Source: Bidens hawaiensis (lineage: Eukaryota > Streptophyta > Magnoliopsida > Asterales > Asteraceae). Taken from it: a stretch of DNA of 64,000 nucleotides. The stretch is taken from positions 6,634,001-6,698,000 of the forward strand of contig JAIQDT010000001.1 of the NCBI GenBank assembly GCA_021521415.1, given 5' to 3'. Every line of letters begins with the position of its first letter. Position 1 is the first letter of the stretch. This document shows, piece by piece, positions 46,463 through 60,700 of the stretch. A model generated the notes under the pieces. It worked only from the letters and a program-made list of their open reading frames with translations. It was not told the origin of the DNA and ran no database searches. Position numbers and translations under genes: made by a program.

Positions 46463-46749
46463 AGGTTACTGCTATTTTTAGAAAGATTGTTGCTGATTGA
46501 AGATTTGAAGAAGAATGACGTAAGCAGAGCACTGTTCGATTGATTTGTGACGTCAGCAGCCCTGTTTTTCATTTTTCTTCCAGATCTACAATTTTCGGTG
46601 TTTTCTCTTCCTTGTTTCATTTAAAGTTTTAGTCTTTATATCTAAATCTTGTTCTAATCACATCAGACACATCAGATCTGAGCATTCTGGTTTCAGATCT
46701 GATTATTTTGAAAACTTTTTTATAAGAAACTGATTTTTGTTTTCTCAAA

Positions 46750-49700
46750 ATGTCTGGATATGAGGAACAAGAGGTATCTACTAACAAGATACCTAGGTTG
46801 TATGGACAGGAAAACTTTATCAAATGGAAGGTACTCTTTGAAGCAGCCGTATGCTACAATGACATTGACATGTGGAACTCCATCAAAAATGGTCCACAAA
46901 CTACTGTTGAAGAAGGTGCAAATGCTACTGCAACTGCTGCTATAAGAGAAAAGATGAGAAAGGTGGATGACAAAGCCTTGGCTATGATTAAGCTAGGTTT
47001 GTCATGGGAGATTCTGACCAAGGTGGCTCATCACACAACTTCCAAACAAATGTATGATGCCATCCTTGAGATGTATGAAGGGAACACTGAATTGAAGAAC
47101 ATTAAGAAGCAAAGACTAAAGCAACAGTTGGAAAGGTTCAAGTATAGAGATGGAGAAAGGTTGAAGTCAATACTAGAACGTTTTATGAGTATTGTGAATG
47201 AGTTGAGAACAACTGATTATGTAACGACTGACTTTGATCTGAATACAAAGTTGCTCAACTCAATGCCAAAAGAATGGTATACTGCTTGCAAATTCGTCCT
47301 TCAAAAGCAGAATTTCAATGAATTGAAATTGGATGATGTGGTATGTTTTCTTCAAGCTGCTGAACTTGAAATGATTGAGAATGAGATGATCAAGGAAGAT
47401 AGACCAAGTTTCCATGTTTCAAATGCTTTGATTGCACCAATGGGAAATCTGTCCATCAAGAACCAACAGCAAATTCCCATAATAGAAGAACCAGCTGAAC
47501 ATAATGTTGTGACTCCAAAATCTTTCATTGGGGGTAGCACAAGCACTCAAGGAAATCAGCAAAAGTTCAATGTGCAATTGATTGATGATTCTGACTCTGC
47601 CTCTGTGTCTAATGGAAATGTTCCTAACCCTGGAACAGGACATGTTCAAAGAAATGCGACAAAAGCTTTGTTATCTATGTTCACTGAGTCATATAATGCA
47701 TTTGTTGCAAAGAACATGATTCACACAAGTGTGGTTCAAGATGATTTAGAACAGATTGATGCAGATGACTTAGAAGATATGGATTTGAAATGGCAAGCTG
47801 CTATATTGGGATTGAGAAGTAGAAGGCTGTACAATAGAACTGGTAGATCTCTGGTTTCTGGTCCAAATGATAGGATTGGGTTTGACAAGTCAAAAGCAAT
47901 ATGCTACAATTGTCAGCAACCTGGACATTTTGCAAGATAATGCAATTAACCAAGAAACTTTCAAATGCATCAATATCAACAGAATCAGTCAAGAAGTCAG
48001 CATCATTTCCAGCAAAATCAGCCAAGATTCAACCACAACAGCACTCAAATGAACAACTTCAATAACAACAACAGTTACAATCCCAACTTCAACAACTTTC
48101 AGCCTCAGATGAACAATCAACAACAGGGCATGCAACAGAGTCAAGGATTTCAGCCTCAAATGAATCACAATCAAAACCTTTAAGCAACTCAAAATAGTCA
48201 AAACAACACTATTCCAGCAATTCAAAATCAGATCAGAAATCAAGGAAATGTGGCTGTGACTACACAACATGAAGGAAGTTTTGATTGGAACAGTCATGAG
48301 GAGGATATTGCTGATGACATCAGAAAGGCAATGTGGCATTCATGGCCATAATTGAGAAAGAAAAGGGAATCTCCTCTCAGGTACACTCTACTCCTACAGT
48401 TGATTTGAGTGAACTTGTTAGTGAACTAAAAACAAAAGTAGGCAAGCTGGAAGGTGAGTGTTTCAGAAAACAAAGTATCATAAATGAGTATGAGGCAAGT
48501 GAGATGATAAGTGATGAAAAGATTAAGAGCCTTGAAGATGATTGCATGATCATTTATAGATCTCAAACAAGATACATCACTGAGATTGATGGTTTAAAAA
48601 AGATGTTGATTGAAGAAAAGGTGCAAAACACAAGAATAAAGGTTGAAACTGAATTTCTTAAGAATTTGGTCTCAACTGGCAACATTTGTGGAATTCTGAA
48701 TCAAGTGAAAGAACAGGACAAATACAAGACAGTTCCACCTCCATTCAACAACAACTTTATGCCAAAAGTTGACAAAGAGAAAAGAGATGCATACTTACAA
48801 CAATTCAAAGATGCCTTTCAAGACAGGGAAGAAATTGTTGATTTATACAGAAAGGTAGAAGTGAATGAAGATGGAGAGTTTGTGATTAAGAAAGAAGAGA
48901 AAATGGAAAAGTCAATTGGAGTTCAAGTCTCTGAGGATGACTTTGATTCAGATGAGTTGGATCAAGATGATCTGAGTGATTTGAGTGATCAAATTACTGA
49001 AAAGGAAATTCAAGCTGCTGAAAAAGGAAGAAAGTATAAAAAACCTGAATCTGTTGACATGCTTCCAAAGTATCCACCAGTCCCACCAAAATCAAAGAAG
49101 CAAAATGATAACATTAAAAGGGAACATGTCTCTTTTGACATCTGGGTAAAGAGGAAGATAAACTACAATGCAGTCAGACCACCAAGCAAGACTGTTTTGA
49201 ATAGGATAAAGCAGAACAACAACAAGAAGAAGAAGAATGAAAAGACTGATACAGAAAACTTTATCCCAGTTTATCCAATCTTTTCTAGTCATGAAGTGTT
49301 GGATGTTGGAGAAGTGGAGACAATGGAAGAATATGAGAAAAGACAGTCAATGGTTAGAGAAAGCAGTGATGAAGAACCTATGATTATGAAGAAGATTGTC
49401 TTTGTTAAAAGCAGTGTTGAAAGACAAGACATCAAGATTGAGGAATTTGTTCCTTTTTCAATTGACTTTGATGGTTTGAAAAATCAGAAGACCTTAGGAG
49501 TCAATACACCTAAGCCAAGTGAAAGATTCAAGAAAACCAAAAGAACATGAAGTTTTCAAAGGCAAGGTTTGGTGCAAAAGGTGTGATGAATATGGTCATC
49601 ACACAAATTCATGCCATGAGAGATTCAAACTCAAACCATTTCATGTACCAGATGGAAAAATGTATGGTCAAGACTTTGTTCTGTACAAAGAGAATTATGA

Positions 49701-50307
49701 AATGTATTTGGGGAAAGGAAATCTGTGTGGAAAGAAGACAAGTAATGAAGAGAATACTGAAATCAAAGGAAAGAAACAAGTGACTGAGTATGTAAGAAGA
49801 AGTATGTCACCACAGAAGCACAAGAAGATGACAAAGAAGAAAAATCAGTCATTGAAATTTAATCAAGACATTCAATCAGTTAAGTCTGATGACTCTCATG
49901 GATCATCAAACAGTGAAAAGACAAGAAGAAAATACACTTATCAGAGAATGAAATCAACTGAACTTACTGGTGATGAGAAGTTCTTGATGAAACATGGATA
50001 TGAACCACAAGGTTTCACTTGGAAACCTAAAGCAGAAACTAAAATTAAAGTTGTGGCTGATGTAAGAGACTACTCAGAAACAAAGGACTATGTCTTGAAA
50101 GAGAATGTCACTAACTCAGTTGAGCCTCAATGTTCAGTTTCACTTTTCAAAACACCAAGAGAATGTGGCTATGAAACTGATCATTCTGATAATCTGGATA
50201 TCACACATGCAGATTCTGAACCTACAACACTCACTTCCCAGGCTGCCACTGAATTTGACATTGATAAGTTGCAAGTTGATAAAGCTTGCACCTCATCACT
50301 TAACTAA
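46750..50307 (+). pseudogene. Copia gag of element F, broken
   Basis: The ATG at 46,750 opens a UBN2-type capsid domain (IPRLYGQENFIKWKVLFEAA...), followed by the acidic helix [16 protein letters not shown] also seen in family 2. A first zinc knuckle (CYNCQQPGHFAR) has lost its last part to a stop at 47,938. A Gln/Asn-rich tract (47,965-48,183), a coiled coil (48,400-48,700), an acidic part and a second, intact knuckle (CKRCDEYGHHTNSC, near 49,575) follow. Stops at 47,938, 47,947 and 48,181 and frameshifts near 48,335 and 49,545 break it. The stop at 50,305 is followed by a pyrimidine run and TGCAG|GAACA, as in families B/C. Confidence 0.88.
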
Positions 50308-50321
50308 TCAAATTTCTCTTT

Positions 50322-53300
50322 GTGCAGGAACATGCCACTCCATTGAATGATATATGGTATATGGATAGTGGTTGTTTTAGGCACATGACTTGTGACAAGA
50401 GGTCACTTGTGAACTATGAAGAGAAATATGAAGGTCCTGTTGCATTTGGGAGTGATGAAAATGGTGGAAAGATTGTGGGAAAAGGAATCTTGACAAATGG
50501 AAAGGTGTCATTTGACAATGTGTTTCATGTTGAGGGACTTCAATACAATCTTCTGAGCATATCACAGATGTGTGATAAAGGTTACAAAGTTAGTTTTGAT
50601 GATTCTGATTGCTTCATCTTAAAACCTGAATTTGTAATTCCACCTGAGATGATTATGATGATGGCACCCAGAAATGGCAACTTATATGAGTTAAATATAA
50701 AAGAAGCCATTTCAAGAGGTGGTGCATGTTTTGTTTCCAAAGCCACTGAAAATGAATCAAAATTGTGTCATGTAAACTTAAAGAACATGAATAGACTGGT
50801 CAAGGGTGAACATGTGATTGGTTTACCTACAAGAGAATTTAAGTTGGATGATCACTGTGAATCATGTCAAAAGGGAAAGCAACACAAGTCTACTCATAAG
50901 ACAAAGCTCATCAACTCAATTGATCAACCACTTGAGTTACTTCACATGGATCTTTTTGGTCCTGTGAGTGTGCCAAGTATTGGAAAGAAAAGATATTGTC
51001 TGGTGATCATTGATGACTATTCAAGATGTACTTGGGTCTATTTCCTAAGTACCAAGGATGAGTCTGCTGAGTTGATTATGGGTTGTGTTACAATGATTGA
51101 GAACAAGCTGAATAAGAAAGTCAAAATGATGAGAAGTGATAATGGTACAGAGTTCAAAAATGGAGTTATGGAAGAATTCTGCACAAAGAAAGGAATATTT
51201 CAACAATTCACAGCTCCTAGAACTCCTGAACAAAATGGTGTGGCAGAAAGAAGAAACAGAACTTTGATAGAAGCTGCCAGAACCATAATGGCTGATGTGC
51301 ATTTCTGCCTGTCACTTTTTGGGCTGAAGCAATCAATACAGCATGTTATGTTCAGAACAGGGTACTTGTAAACAAAAGGCATAACAAGACTCCATATGAA
51401 ATTTTCAATAACAGAAAGCCTTACATCAAGTTTTTCAAGCCCTTTGGTTGCAAATGTTTTCTATTGAACACTAGAGATTATTTGAACAAGTTTCAAACTA
51501 AGTCACTAGATTGTTTCTTTGTTGGATATTCTACTCAATCAAAGGCATACAGAGTTAATGTTAAAGATCACATGAGTGTGATAGAATCATCTGACATCAT
51601 ATTTAATAAAAATCAATTCAACACAGTCATTGGTTCAACATGGCTGTTTGATCATGAAAAGTTAATCAAGTCATTCAAGATTTATTCTAATGACTTTGAT
51701 GATTCATTCTACAAGACCAGTACACATGTTGAAGAGAGTAAGAAGAAAGAACTGGACTTGGAAGAATTGTGGAAAAGGTTGCAAGAAAAGAAAAGGAATA
51801 TACTTTTGTGAAAAGCTCCTCAAGTAATGCCACTGAACAAGATGAGGAAGTAAACAATCAGAACTTTCCAAATGTAAAAAATGATCATGTTCAGCATGGG
51901 AGTGACACATGCAACCAATCAAATGAAGATGAGAATGCTTCCACACCAAGATTTCAAGACTTGTTTCAAAGCTTGAATCTGGGAAACAATGGTGCATCTA
52001 CTTCAGGACAGACCAATGATGAAGTACCAGAGTTTCATGATGCAGAAGCTGATTTGATCATTGAAGAACCTGAACTTAATGAATCAAATCTTGACACAAA
52101 TTTGTCTACAAATATGATAATACAAACTCCTATTGTTGAAAAGAATCATCCTGCTGAAAATATCATTGGTGACTTGTATGAAAGAGTAACAAGGAGTCAT
52201 TCTGAGATAGCAAACATCTGTCTTTACTCTTGCTTTCTATCCCAATTAGAACCAAAGAATATTGCTCAAGCCTTAAAAGACAATAGTTGGTTAGAGGCTA
52301 TGCAAGAGGAATTGACCCAGTTTAGAGATCTACACGTGTGGGATCTTGTAGACAAGCCACATGACAGATATGCAATTGGAACCAAATGGGTGTTTAGAAA
52401 CAAAAGGGATGAAAGGAGTTTGGTGATTAAGAACAAAGAAAGACTTGTAGCACTGGGATGTCTTCAAGAAGAAGGGATAGACTTTGAGGAAGTGTTTGCA
52501 CCAGTTGCAAGACTGGAAGCTATAAGAATTTTCCTTGCATATGCTGCCTCAAAGAACATAAGAGTATTCCAGCTTGATGTTAAATCTGCATTCCTAAATG
52601 GAAAGATTGATGAAGAAGTGTATGTGGCTCAACCACCAGGTTTTGAGGATCCCATGTATCTAAACAGGGTGTATAAGTTAAACAAAGCCCTTTATGGATT
52701 TTATCAGGCTCCTAGAGCATGGTATGATGAGCTATCAATTCATTTACTTGAAAATGGTTTCACAAGGGGAGCCAATGACAAGACTCTCTTCTACAGAAGA
52801 AAAGGGTCAGATTTGCTGCTTTTACAAGTCTATGTTGATGATATCATCTTTAGATCTACAAATGAAAATATGTGTTTGGAGTTTTAAGAGGTGATGAAGT
52901 CCAAGTACAGCATGAGTTCCATGGGTGAAATGAACTTCTTTTTGGGGCTACAAGTTCAACAAAAGGCTGAAGGGATCTTCATTCATCAAACTAGGTATGT
53001 GAAGCACATTTTGAATAAGTTCAACTGTCATGATTACAAGACTGCTTCAACTCCAATGGACACCAAAGAAAAGATGATAGCTGATGAAAAGGGGGAGTCA
53101 GTTGATGAGCATGAATACAGAGCCAAGATTGGATCTCTGATGTATCTGACTGCAACAAGACCAGATATCATGTTTGCTGTGTGTGTGTGCTAGGTTCCAG
53201 TCAAATCCAAAAGTCTCCCACATGAATGCTGTTAAAAGAATATTCAGATACTTGAAGGGAAGACCAGACTTAGGGATTTGGTATCCAAAGAATCAATCCT

Positions 53301-53779
53301 TTGATCTGATTGCATATACAGACAGTGATTATGATAGATGCAATATGAGTAGAAAGTCAATAACAGGGGGATGCCAGTTTTTGGGAGAAAGGCTAGTGTC
53401 ATGGCAATGCAAGAAACAGACTACAGTATCAATATCCACTGCAGAAGCTGAATATGTTGCTGCATCTGCCTGCTGTGCACAAGTTCTCTGGATTCAAAAT
53501 CAGATGCTAGACTATGGTTTGAATTTTCTAAACACCCCTATTCTGATTGATAATACTGCTGCATATTTTACTGTTAAGAACCCTGTGTAACATTCTAAGA
53601 CTAAGCACATTGAAATCAGACATCACTTCATCAGAGATTGCAGTGAAAAAGGTTTGATTGAAATTCAAAGAGTTGATACAAGTGATAATTTGGCTGACCT
53701 ATTCACCAAACCACTTGATAGAACCAGGTTCAACTTTCTTTTGAAAGCCCTAGGGATGATCAACTTTGATGAAATATGA
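50322..53779 (+). pseudogene. Copia pol of element F, broken
   Basis: Order: protease (YMDSGCFRHMT), GAG-pre-integrase missing part of its histidine motif near 50,760 but keeping CESCQKG, integrase triad (MDLFGPV, SDNGTEF, NGVAER), reverse transcriptase ([28 protein letters not shown]) and RNase H (YTDSDYDRC, STAEAEYVAAS). It ends LGMINFDEI. Lesions: frameshifts near 51,300, 51,800 and 53,190, and stops at 52,885 and 53,588. The domain order (integrase before reverse transcriptase) is diagnostic of Copia. Confidence 0.92.
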
Positions 53780-54540
53780 TTAATGATGTGTGCTTGGTTG
53801 GGTACCTCTATGTGCTACTTGAATATTTTATTAGAGGTTACACTTGTTGAATGTTACTGAATATGTTGATGAATATGTTGCTGAATATGTTACTGCATAT
53901 GTTACTGAGTATGTTAAATGTTATGTGACTTAACTGTTTCTATGTGTGTCTCTCTGTGATAACTGATTATTTTATTAGAGATTACACATATTAAATATGT
54001 TTCAACTGAATGTTGTTTAATATGTTTTGATTATGTCACTGTTTTGATGTTAACTGATAGGTGCTTGAGTAACTATCTGTGCAATTTGCTTGAAATTGAT
54101 GGTAATTCTTGCCTATCATGTTAACTGATCTGATGTTATGATAAGTAGTTTGATCTGTTTAGGTGAAACTGAATGCTTATATGATGTCATGAGTAATCAC
54201 ATGTTTATGGTTACTTGAATATGTTCTTAATCTGATCATCTGAAGTTGTAAAGATAGGATAGACATTGAATGAAAGTACAGTCTGTTTTTCTTGATGATG
54301 TTAAGATTGATTAAGATTTGAGTGTGTGATGCAACTGTTTGTGTCAAAATGTGTTTTATGTCAAAATTAAGTGATTCAATGAATTTTATAATGAATTTTG
54401 CATAAATACTATATTTTGGTCAAAACATGAGCAAGTTGATTAATGGTGAAGAGATATGATAAGATTATTCAGTTCAAGCTTTAAAGAAGCTTAAAAGAAG
54501 ATTTTTTAAAAGGAAAAGTCTCAAGTAGTTATTTTGCTGA
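53780..54540 (+). other. Non-coding region after pol, with a 15 bp tandem repeat
   Basis: A run of about five 15 bp units with core GAATATGTTNCT lies at about 53,854-53,916. Flanking it, ATTTTATTAGAGGTTACAC (53,824) recurs with one change at about 53,970. No coding frame is visible. Confidence 0.6.
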
Positions 54541-54544
54541 AAAT

Positions 54545-54630
54545 TATGTCATTTGCCCAGTTGGAAGGACATGCACTTGTGTATGTTTGGTTCTTAAATC
54601 TCTATAGATTCAAAGGATAGCTATTGACCT
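54545..54630 (+). other. Two-hairpin RNA module, copy 1 of element F
   Basis: Hairpin 1 pairs 54,569-54,575 with 54,580-54,586 (one G-U pair) around CUUG. Hairpin 2 pairs 54,597-54,601 (AATCT) with 54,606-54,610 (AGATT). The closing sequence is GGATAGCTATTGACC. The start, AATTATGTC...GGAAGGAC, matches element C copy 1. Confidence 0.68.
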
Positions 54631-54689
54631 GAAAAACTGAATGCATTTGGGGAAATTATGACTTGTTTCTTATTTCTTCACTTAAAACT

Positions 54690-54780
54690 ATGTCAATAAC
54701 TCTGACTTTGACAGGACATATATTCACATGTATGTTTGGTCCTATTGACCACATTTGGTCAAACAGGATAGCCATTAACC
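54690..54780 (+). other. Two-hairpin RNA module, copy 2 of element F
   Basis: Hairpin 1 pairs 54,716-54,722 with 54,729-54,735 (one U-G pair), with outer AGG/CCT. Hairpin 2 pairs 54,745-54,750 (TTGACC) with 54,757-54,762 (GGTCAA). The closing sequence is GGATAGCCATTAACC. A weaker third trace (GACCTAGCATAGCCATTAAC) lies near 54,886-54,905. Confidence 0.68.
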
Positions 54781-55017
54781 TGACAATGAAGAGATATTGG
54801 GGTGATTGAATATTAAACTGTTTTTTTGGGAAATGATAGTACATTGACTACTTAGCTGATCATATGGAATTAATAGGCTAAAAAGACCTAGCATAGCCAT
54901 TAACATGTATGGTTACTTTCCCATGATGATGTAAAATCTAAGGTGATATAAACATAATGAATATGCTAATCTTTATGTGGAGATGCATAGTTGTTTTGCA
55001 TATCTCAAGATAGATCT

Positions 55018-55063
55018 CTCCGAATGATACGACAGAAAAGTGATTACCCAGTCATACACGAGC
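55018..55063 (+). other. Block of about 45 nt conserved between Copia families (element F copy)
   Basis: It is nearly identical to 29,926-29,969 of element C. The companion patch GGGGAAAGCCAAATAAGC lies at 55,398-55,434. Both sit in non-coding sequence. Confidence 0.65.
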
Positions 55064-55794
55064 TTGTTGTTATTTGGTCAACCAAAATGAAACTTTTTTA
55101 AATATGACAAAGAACATGCTTTAAGAAAATTTGAGAAAATATCAAAAACAAGGGGAAGAATGAATAAATCAACCAAAAGTTGATAAGTGTTTTAAATATT
55201 TTATCAAACAAGAGGGTTACAACTAGAACTACAAAGATGTTGACATAATCTGTCTAATCTTGAATAAAAGGCCTGTTGCTAACTGTAAGTCCAACGTTCA
55301 ACCTCTATATATGTTTGAATCTAAAAATACAAAAATACAATAAGTTCTGTCATACAAAAACTATTTTTGACCAAATACAAGAGGTTGGAGTCAAATTGGG
55401 GTGATATGGGGAAAGCCAAATAAGCTTTGAGAAGAGATATGAGGCATCATAGCACAGTGTTGACCATTATTGCATTATGCATAAATTGAACTTTAACCAT
55501 ATCACCAAAGAGATGAAAATCATATTAAGTTTATACCTGCTGTTAACCTATCTATGTTGTCATAATAATGCTAAGAGTGAAGTAATGAGATAGCTACTTA
55601 GTCAATATGATCCCATTCCTGAGATCTTTTCAGTTTATAAAAGAAATTGTTTTGAAATGAAATATAACTGAAGTTTGATCTCTAAAAGCACCATTTGCAC
55701 TTAAACTATGTTCTGAAATGATACATAACTTAGAAATGTCTTTGACAAGTGGTTTAAGTAAAAAAGTGTTGCATTTTGCCTAAAATAGGTTGAA

Positions 55795-57230
55795 TATGTA
55801 AGTTCGAGTAAGGTTTGATGCTTTATAACCTTCTCGAACACAAACTGTTTGAATATGTATTTCCGGGTAAGGTTAATGAAATATAACCTTTTAGAGTACA
55901 AAACAATTGATTATGTGTGAATATGTTGTTTCGGGTAAGGTTTGATAATTTTCAAACTTTTCGAGTAAGCTTAGTCATTTCTGACTAACTTTATGATTTT
56001 CGGGCATACTTTGAAGTGTTTACACTTTTCGGGTAGAGTACACTGTTGCACTCATTTTCCCGAGTAAGCTTGAAGTCTTGAGATGATTATGTGTTGAAAT
56101 AGCTATCTTTTAACAAGAAATTCTTGTTTCGAGCAAGCTATGCATGTTATATGCTAGTTTCGAGTAAGCTATGCATGTTATATGCTGATTGTGTTTCCAA
56201 GCAAACTTTGTGAACTTAAGTAAGTACACCGAGTAAGCTTTGTGTGAATATGTTGTTAGGAAATACTTGTTAATCTTTCCGGGCACGCTTAGATGTTACT
56301 GTTTAAGTTTGTCATTTTTCGGGTATGGTTTGATATGTTGAGTTTCCTCGAACAAGGGAATACCTGATGATTGAATGTGTTTATCCTAGCAAGCTTAGTG
56401 CTAACTTAGGATTTTCGAGCAAGCTCTATGAAATTTTAGACTATAGCACACTTAAATGTTTATGTGTTTAATTTCATTCCGAGCATGCTCTGTGATATGT
56501 GTGTGTATGATTTCTTTGAAATTACAAGTATTTTCGGGCAAACTTTGTTTTCTGAACACAACTTTATATTTCGGGTACACTCGTGTTCCTTCAATATACT
56601 TGGTAATTTTCAAAAACTTGACTTTCCGAGTACACTGTCTGCTAGAATTTCCTTTCGAGCACACTTTGTACTATATGAAGGTTATTCGGGTATACTTTAC
56701 ATAAGATTGTTGTCCAGGCACACTTTACATTTGAAAAAGTGCTCGAGCACACTATGTATACAAGCATACTTGAATGAATGCGTTGATTGAATATGTAAGA
56801 TGGTATGATGAAATTGTTTAGATTCATACTTGAATGAATGCGTTGATTGAATATGTTAGTTAGTATGATAAAATTGATTATGATTCTTATTAGGGTTCAT
56901 GCTAGATAAGTTTTAATTTGAATTTGAGATATCTGTGTGAGGATCTTAATTGATTCTTAGTAAGAAGGTTTATTTGATAACTGTGCTTGATTATTAGTCT
57001 TGTGATTTATTTCTCAAGAAATCAAGTATTTCGGGTAAGTTTTCTTCATTATGTCTTAACTTTAAATTAATTTACTTGATCGAGCAAGGTTTGAAAATAA
57101 AAGAATTCGGGCAAACTTTGTATATTCCAAATTGAAAATTATTCCGAGTAAAGTTTGACCGAGTAAGGTTTGTAAGTGGAAGTAGACCGAGTAGACTTTG
57201 GATATATTAAGCTTTCGTGTAAGGTCTTAT
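55795..57230 (+). repeat. Dispersed CGRGYAAGSTT / CGRGYACACTT motif array, element F
   Basis: This is the counterpart of 200-1,400 in element A, with similarly many copies. Two local tandem duplications occur inside: 31 bp units at about 56,133-56,190, each containing one motif, and 60 bp units at 56,764-56,884. The array stops about 110 bp before the internal TATA box. Confidence 0.75.
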
Positions 57231-57279
57231 GATCTTAAATGAAATTAAATGTTTTTAATATATCAAGTGGATAATGTTA

Positions 57280-57725
57280 CTGGTTGACAGCTAATAATTC
57301 ACAAAAAGACAAAAAGCATTTAAAACCCACTTTCAAAATAAGTATAAAAGAGGGACTAAGGCAAATTCTTTTCAACATTATTTCCCTCTCTCTCTCTCCT
57401 TCCACTGCAAATCCTTCCTCACTAAGAAACATAACCGACTTATCGAATTCAACATTAATCCAAACCCTAATTTTTGTCAGCCTTCTAATTCCGACTCGAT
57501 ATGCATTAAATATTATGTTTTCCGATCACGATTAGATTGTAATGTGACTTGATTATGTATTCGAGTACTAACACTCTGTTTATGTGTTTAGGTTATAAAT
57601 TTGTCGAAGAGAATGTTCTTGAAGATTTCTCCCTATCTTCTTCATTTTTATACACTGAAATTGCCTAAAGTACTAAACTTTATGTCTAATTTCACTTTGA
57701 ATGTGTTTGTTTATGTATTACAGAT
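57280..57725 (+). promoter_or_regulatory. Internal promoter, leader and candidate intron of the accessory ORF, element F
   Basis: TATAAAAG lies at 57,343-57,350, followed by a CT-rich tract (about 57,382-57,405) and an AAACCCTAA-containing leader. The donor seen in element A (GGTAAGC) reads GATATGC here, so it is lost. The acceptor TTATGTATTACAG (ending 57,723) directly before AT-ATG is kept. Another acceptor-like TTTATGTGTTTAG lies near 57,590. Confidence 0.5.
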
Positions 57726-60700
57726 ATGACAGACAACGAACCGAAGTATGTTTTTGAGCCAAAGCACAATATGTGTGCGTTACTACAAGTGACACCAGAG
57801 AATGAACCGATGGCTCGAATGATATTATGGATGGCGCGGTCAAACATCAGCAGAGTTCGTTAAAGATGTGAATGGAAAACGAATAGAAGCAACCGTGACC
57901 AGACAGGAGATTCAGATCACTGAAAGGATGATAAGAAGGTGTTTAAGACTGAATGATGATGATCACAACCTCATAAACTTCAACACAAAACACTTGTTGA
58001 AAATCTTTAAAGAAATGATGGGTTATCAGGGAAATGTCCATGAAGGACAGTTTCAGAAGGGTTTATTTTCGATGCTGTACAGATTTCTGATTCACCACAT
58101 TATTCATGGATTTGCTCCGAGGAAGGGATCATGGACTTTGATGAGTCATGATCTAGTAAATGCCACAGTTCGAACTATTTTTGATCTGCCCTTTAATTTT
58201 TCCAAGATGATCTTTGAGGGTTAGTAGGGAATCTAAAGAAACCAGAAAGGAGGAGATTTTTACAGTACCCAAGATTCAACAGTGTATTACAAGATTTACC
58301 AACAATTGGAGACACACATAAAATGCAAGACCATGATGCTTACAAAAGAATCAAGAATCCTGGTGTCTCTAATACATTTGATGCAAGTGTTCCTTTCGAA
58401 ATCTTACCTTGGTTGTTAAACCATGATTTAGCTATAATGCCTATGCCTGAGCTGAGCTCAGAGGAGGAAGAAGGGGGTGATGATGACAGTGATGAAGGAG
58501 ATTCTGATGATGATGTTGATGGCAATGAAGGTGGAGATGGTTTGGAAATAGAGATTATGGCACCTGAACAGGGGGAGCAAAGAGAAGAACCTGAACAACC
58601 AATCCCTACACTACCACACTCACCACCACCAACCTCACCACATCAAACACCACTTCAAATTCCTACCCTAGACCAACCAGAAACATCCACACATCAATAC
58701 ACACATCAATCACCAACACCACAAACACCTACCACCAATCAACCTGACTTTGAACCATTTACTACATCAAACCCTACAAGTCCACATGTTGATATGTTCC
58801 AAAGAAATGTTGAGCTGATGTTGGAAAATGATGAGTTGAAAAGACAAGTTGAGGAGGTTAGGGATGAGAATGTTGAGTTGAGAAGAAAGAATGAAGAGAT
58901 GACCAGTGAAAATAAAATGTTATTAAGAAAGTTAGCTGATGCTGAAGAGATGATTTGAACCCTGGTGTAGGAGGTTGAGAAGACCTCAGCTACCCCAAAA
59001 CAGGGGAAGAATATGGATGATATTAATGTGAGCATGGATGATGCTGAAAGTGAAAGTGTTGATAATGTTGATGCATTGAAGATGATAATGAAAAATTATG
59101 TTGATAGTGATGAGTCTGAAAGGGAAGTGAGAGTAGAGGAAACCATTGATGATGAAGAAGTTGTGCTTACAGAAGAACTGACTGAGATCATGGATGAAGA
59201 GATGACTGTTGGGAATACTGGTTTGAATGCCACTACTTAGGAACTAGTAAACACTGAGCCTGAAGATGATCAAGAGGCTAGTTCCAAGAGGGTAGAACAT
59301 GATTCTGAACTAGAACAACTATTCAAAGAAATTGATGAATTTGGAACTTCTGATAAAGAAGAAGATGAAGAGCAGTTGAGAAAAAGAAAAGAAAAGGGTA
59401 AAGGGATAGCAACAGAGGAAGAACCTAAACCTGCTGTGTATGTTGAAAAAGATGTGACTTTTAAAGATGATGATGCTGCTGCTGCTCTTGAAGAGCAAGA
59501 AAGAATAATCAAAGAAACTTTGGAGAGGGAGAAATTAGCCCTATCACTGACTCCAGAAGAGATAGCAGAGCAAGAAAATCTGATCAGACAATCAAACATT
59601 GAAAAAGAACTGACTGAAGATGAGGCTGATCAAGAAGTGATAGAAGAACTGATCAAAATGAGCAGGGTTGAGAAAGTGGACAACACTCTGGCTTTGGTAG
59701 TCCGCATGTTTCAATCTAAAAGTCAAACATCAGAAAAAACTGCTGAACCAGCCACTGGTATAATTCCTGAAGAAGAGATTGGCGAGTCAATAGCTTCAAA
59801 GGCTGCCAAGAAATGGGCTGAACAGGTAAAAGAGGACTTGACAAAGAACCCTACTGGTAACTGGCCAGAAAGAAGATTTGAAAAGACTTATGAGAGAAGA
59901 AAAAGGACATCTGAACAAAGTCCTTTGAGGGCTACACCTTTGCAAAGTCTAAGACCTGGTGAACATATACAAGGTGTCCCTGATGTGCCAACTAGAGATG
60001 AACCAGATCATCCTGCCTCTGATGAACCAAAAATAGATGCTATTAATGATCTATCTGAGGAGGAGGATGGATCTGAGGAGTCTGATGATGACAATAATGG
60101 TAATCCTGATCAAGGAGGAGAGAAAGTTGGTACAAGCTCCACTACTGAGACCCCTCAAGCTGAAAAGACTTATATTCAAAGGGGCAACATTGAAATCAAT
60201 GTAGAGGAAGTCTTAAAGAAGGTTGAGAAGAGAAAGAAAAATGCTGAGCATTATAAAAATTATTTGAAAGTTAGAGGCTATCCTAAAGCTGCCTTGGAAA
60301 AATACACTGTTGACCAAATTCAAGATCTTTACAACAGTGAGAAAGAGATAGTTTCAGAAAAGTTTGTAAAACAGGATGATAAGGTTGAGTTGGAAGAGTT
60401 AAAGAAGAAATATGATGGTATGTGTGGATACCTGCTTGAGAAAGGCATGAAGCCTGAGATTGTAAGAAATCTGAGTAAAGAGGCAGTATTTGACCAGTAT
60501 TCCAAAAGGAAACAGAAATAATTAAAAAGGGTCTATGCTGAGAGCTCAATCTTAAAAGAAACATAGGAAGAAAAGAAGAATTCAGACAATAAGGGAAAAA
60601 GAAAAGGAGAAAGTCAAACAAGTTGAAATCCCTATTGCTCAAGAAGATGTAAAACCGGAACCAGAAAATGAACCATTCATGCCTTGGGAGAATGAGGAAA

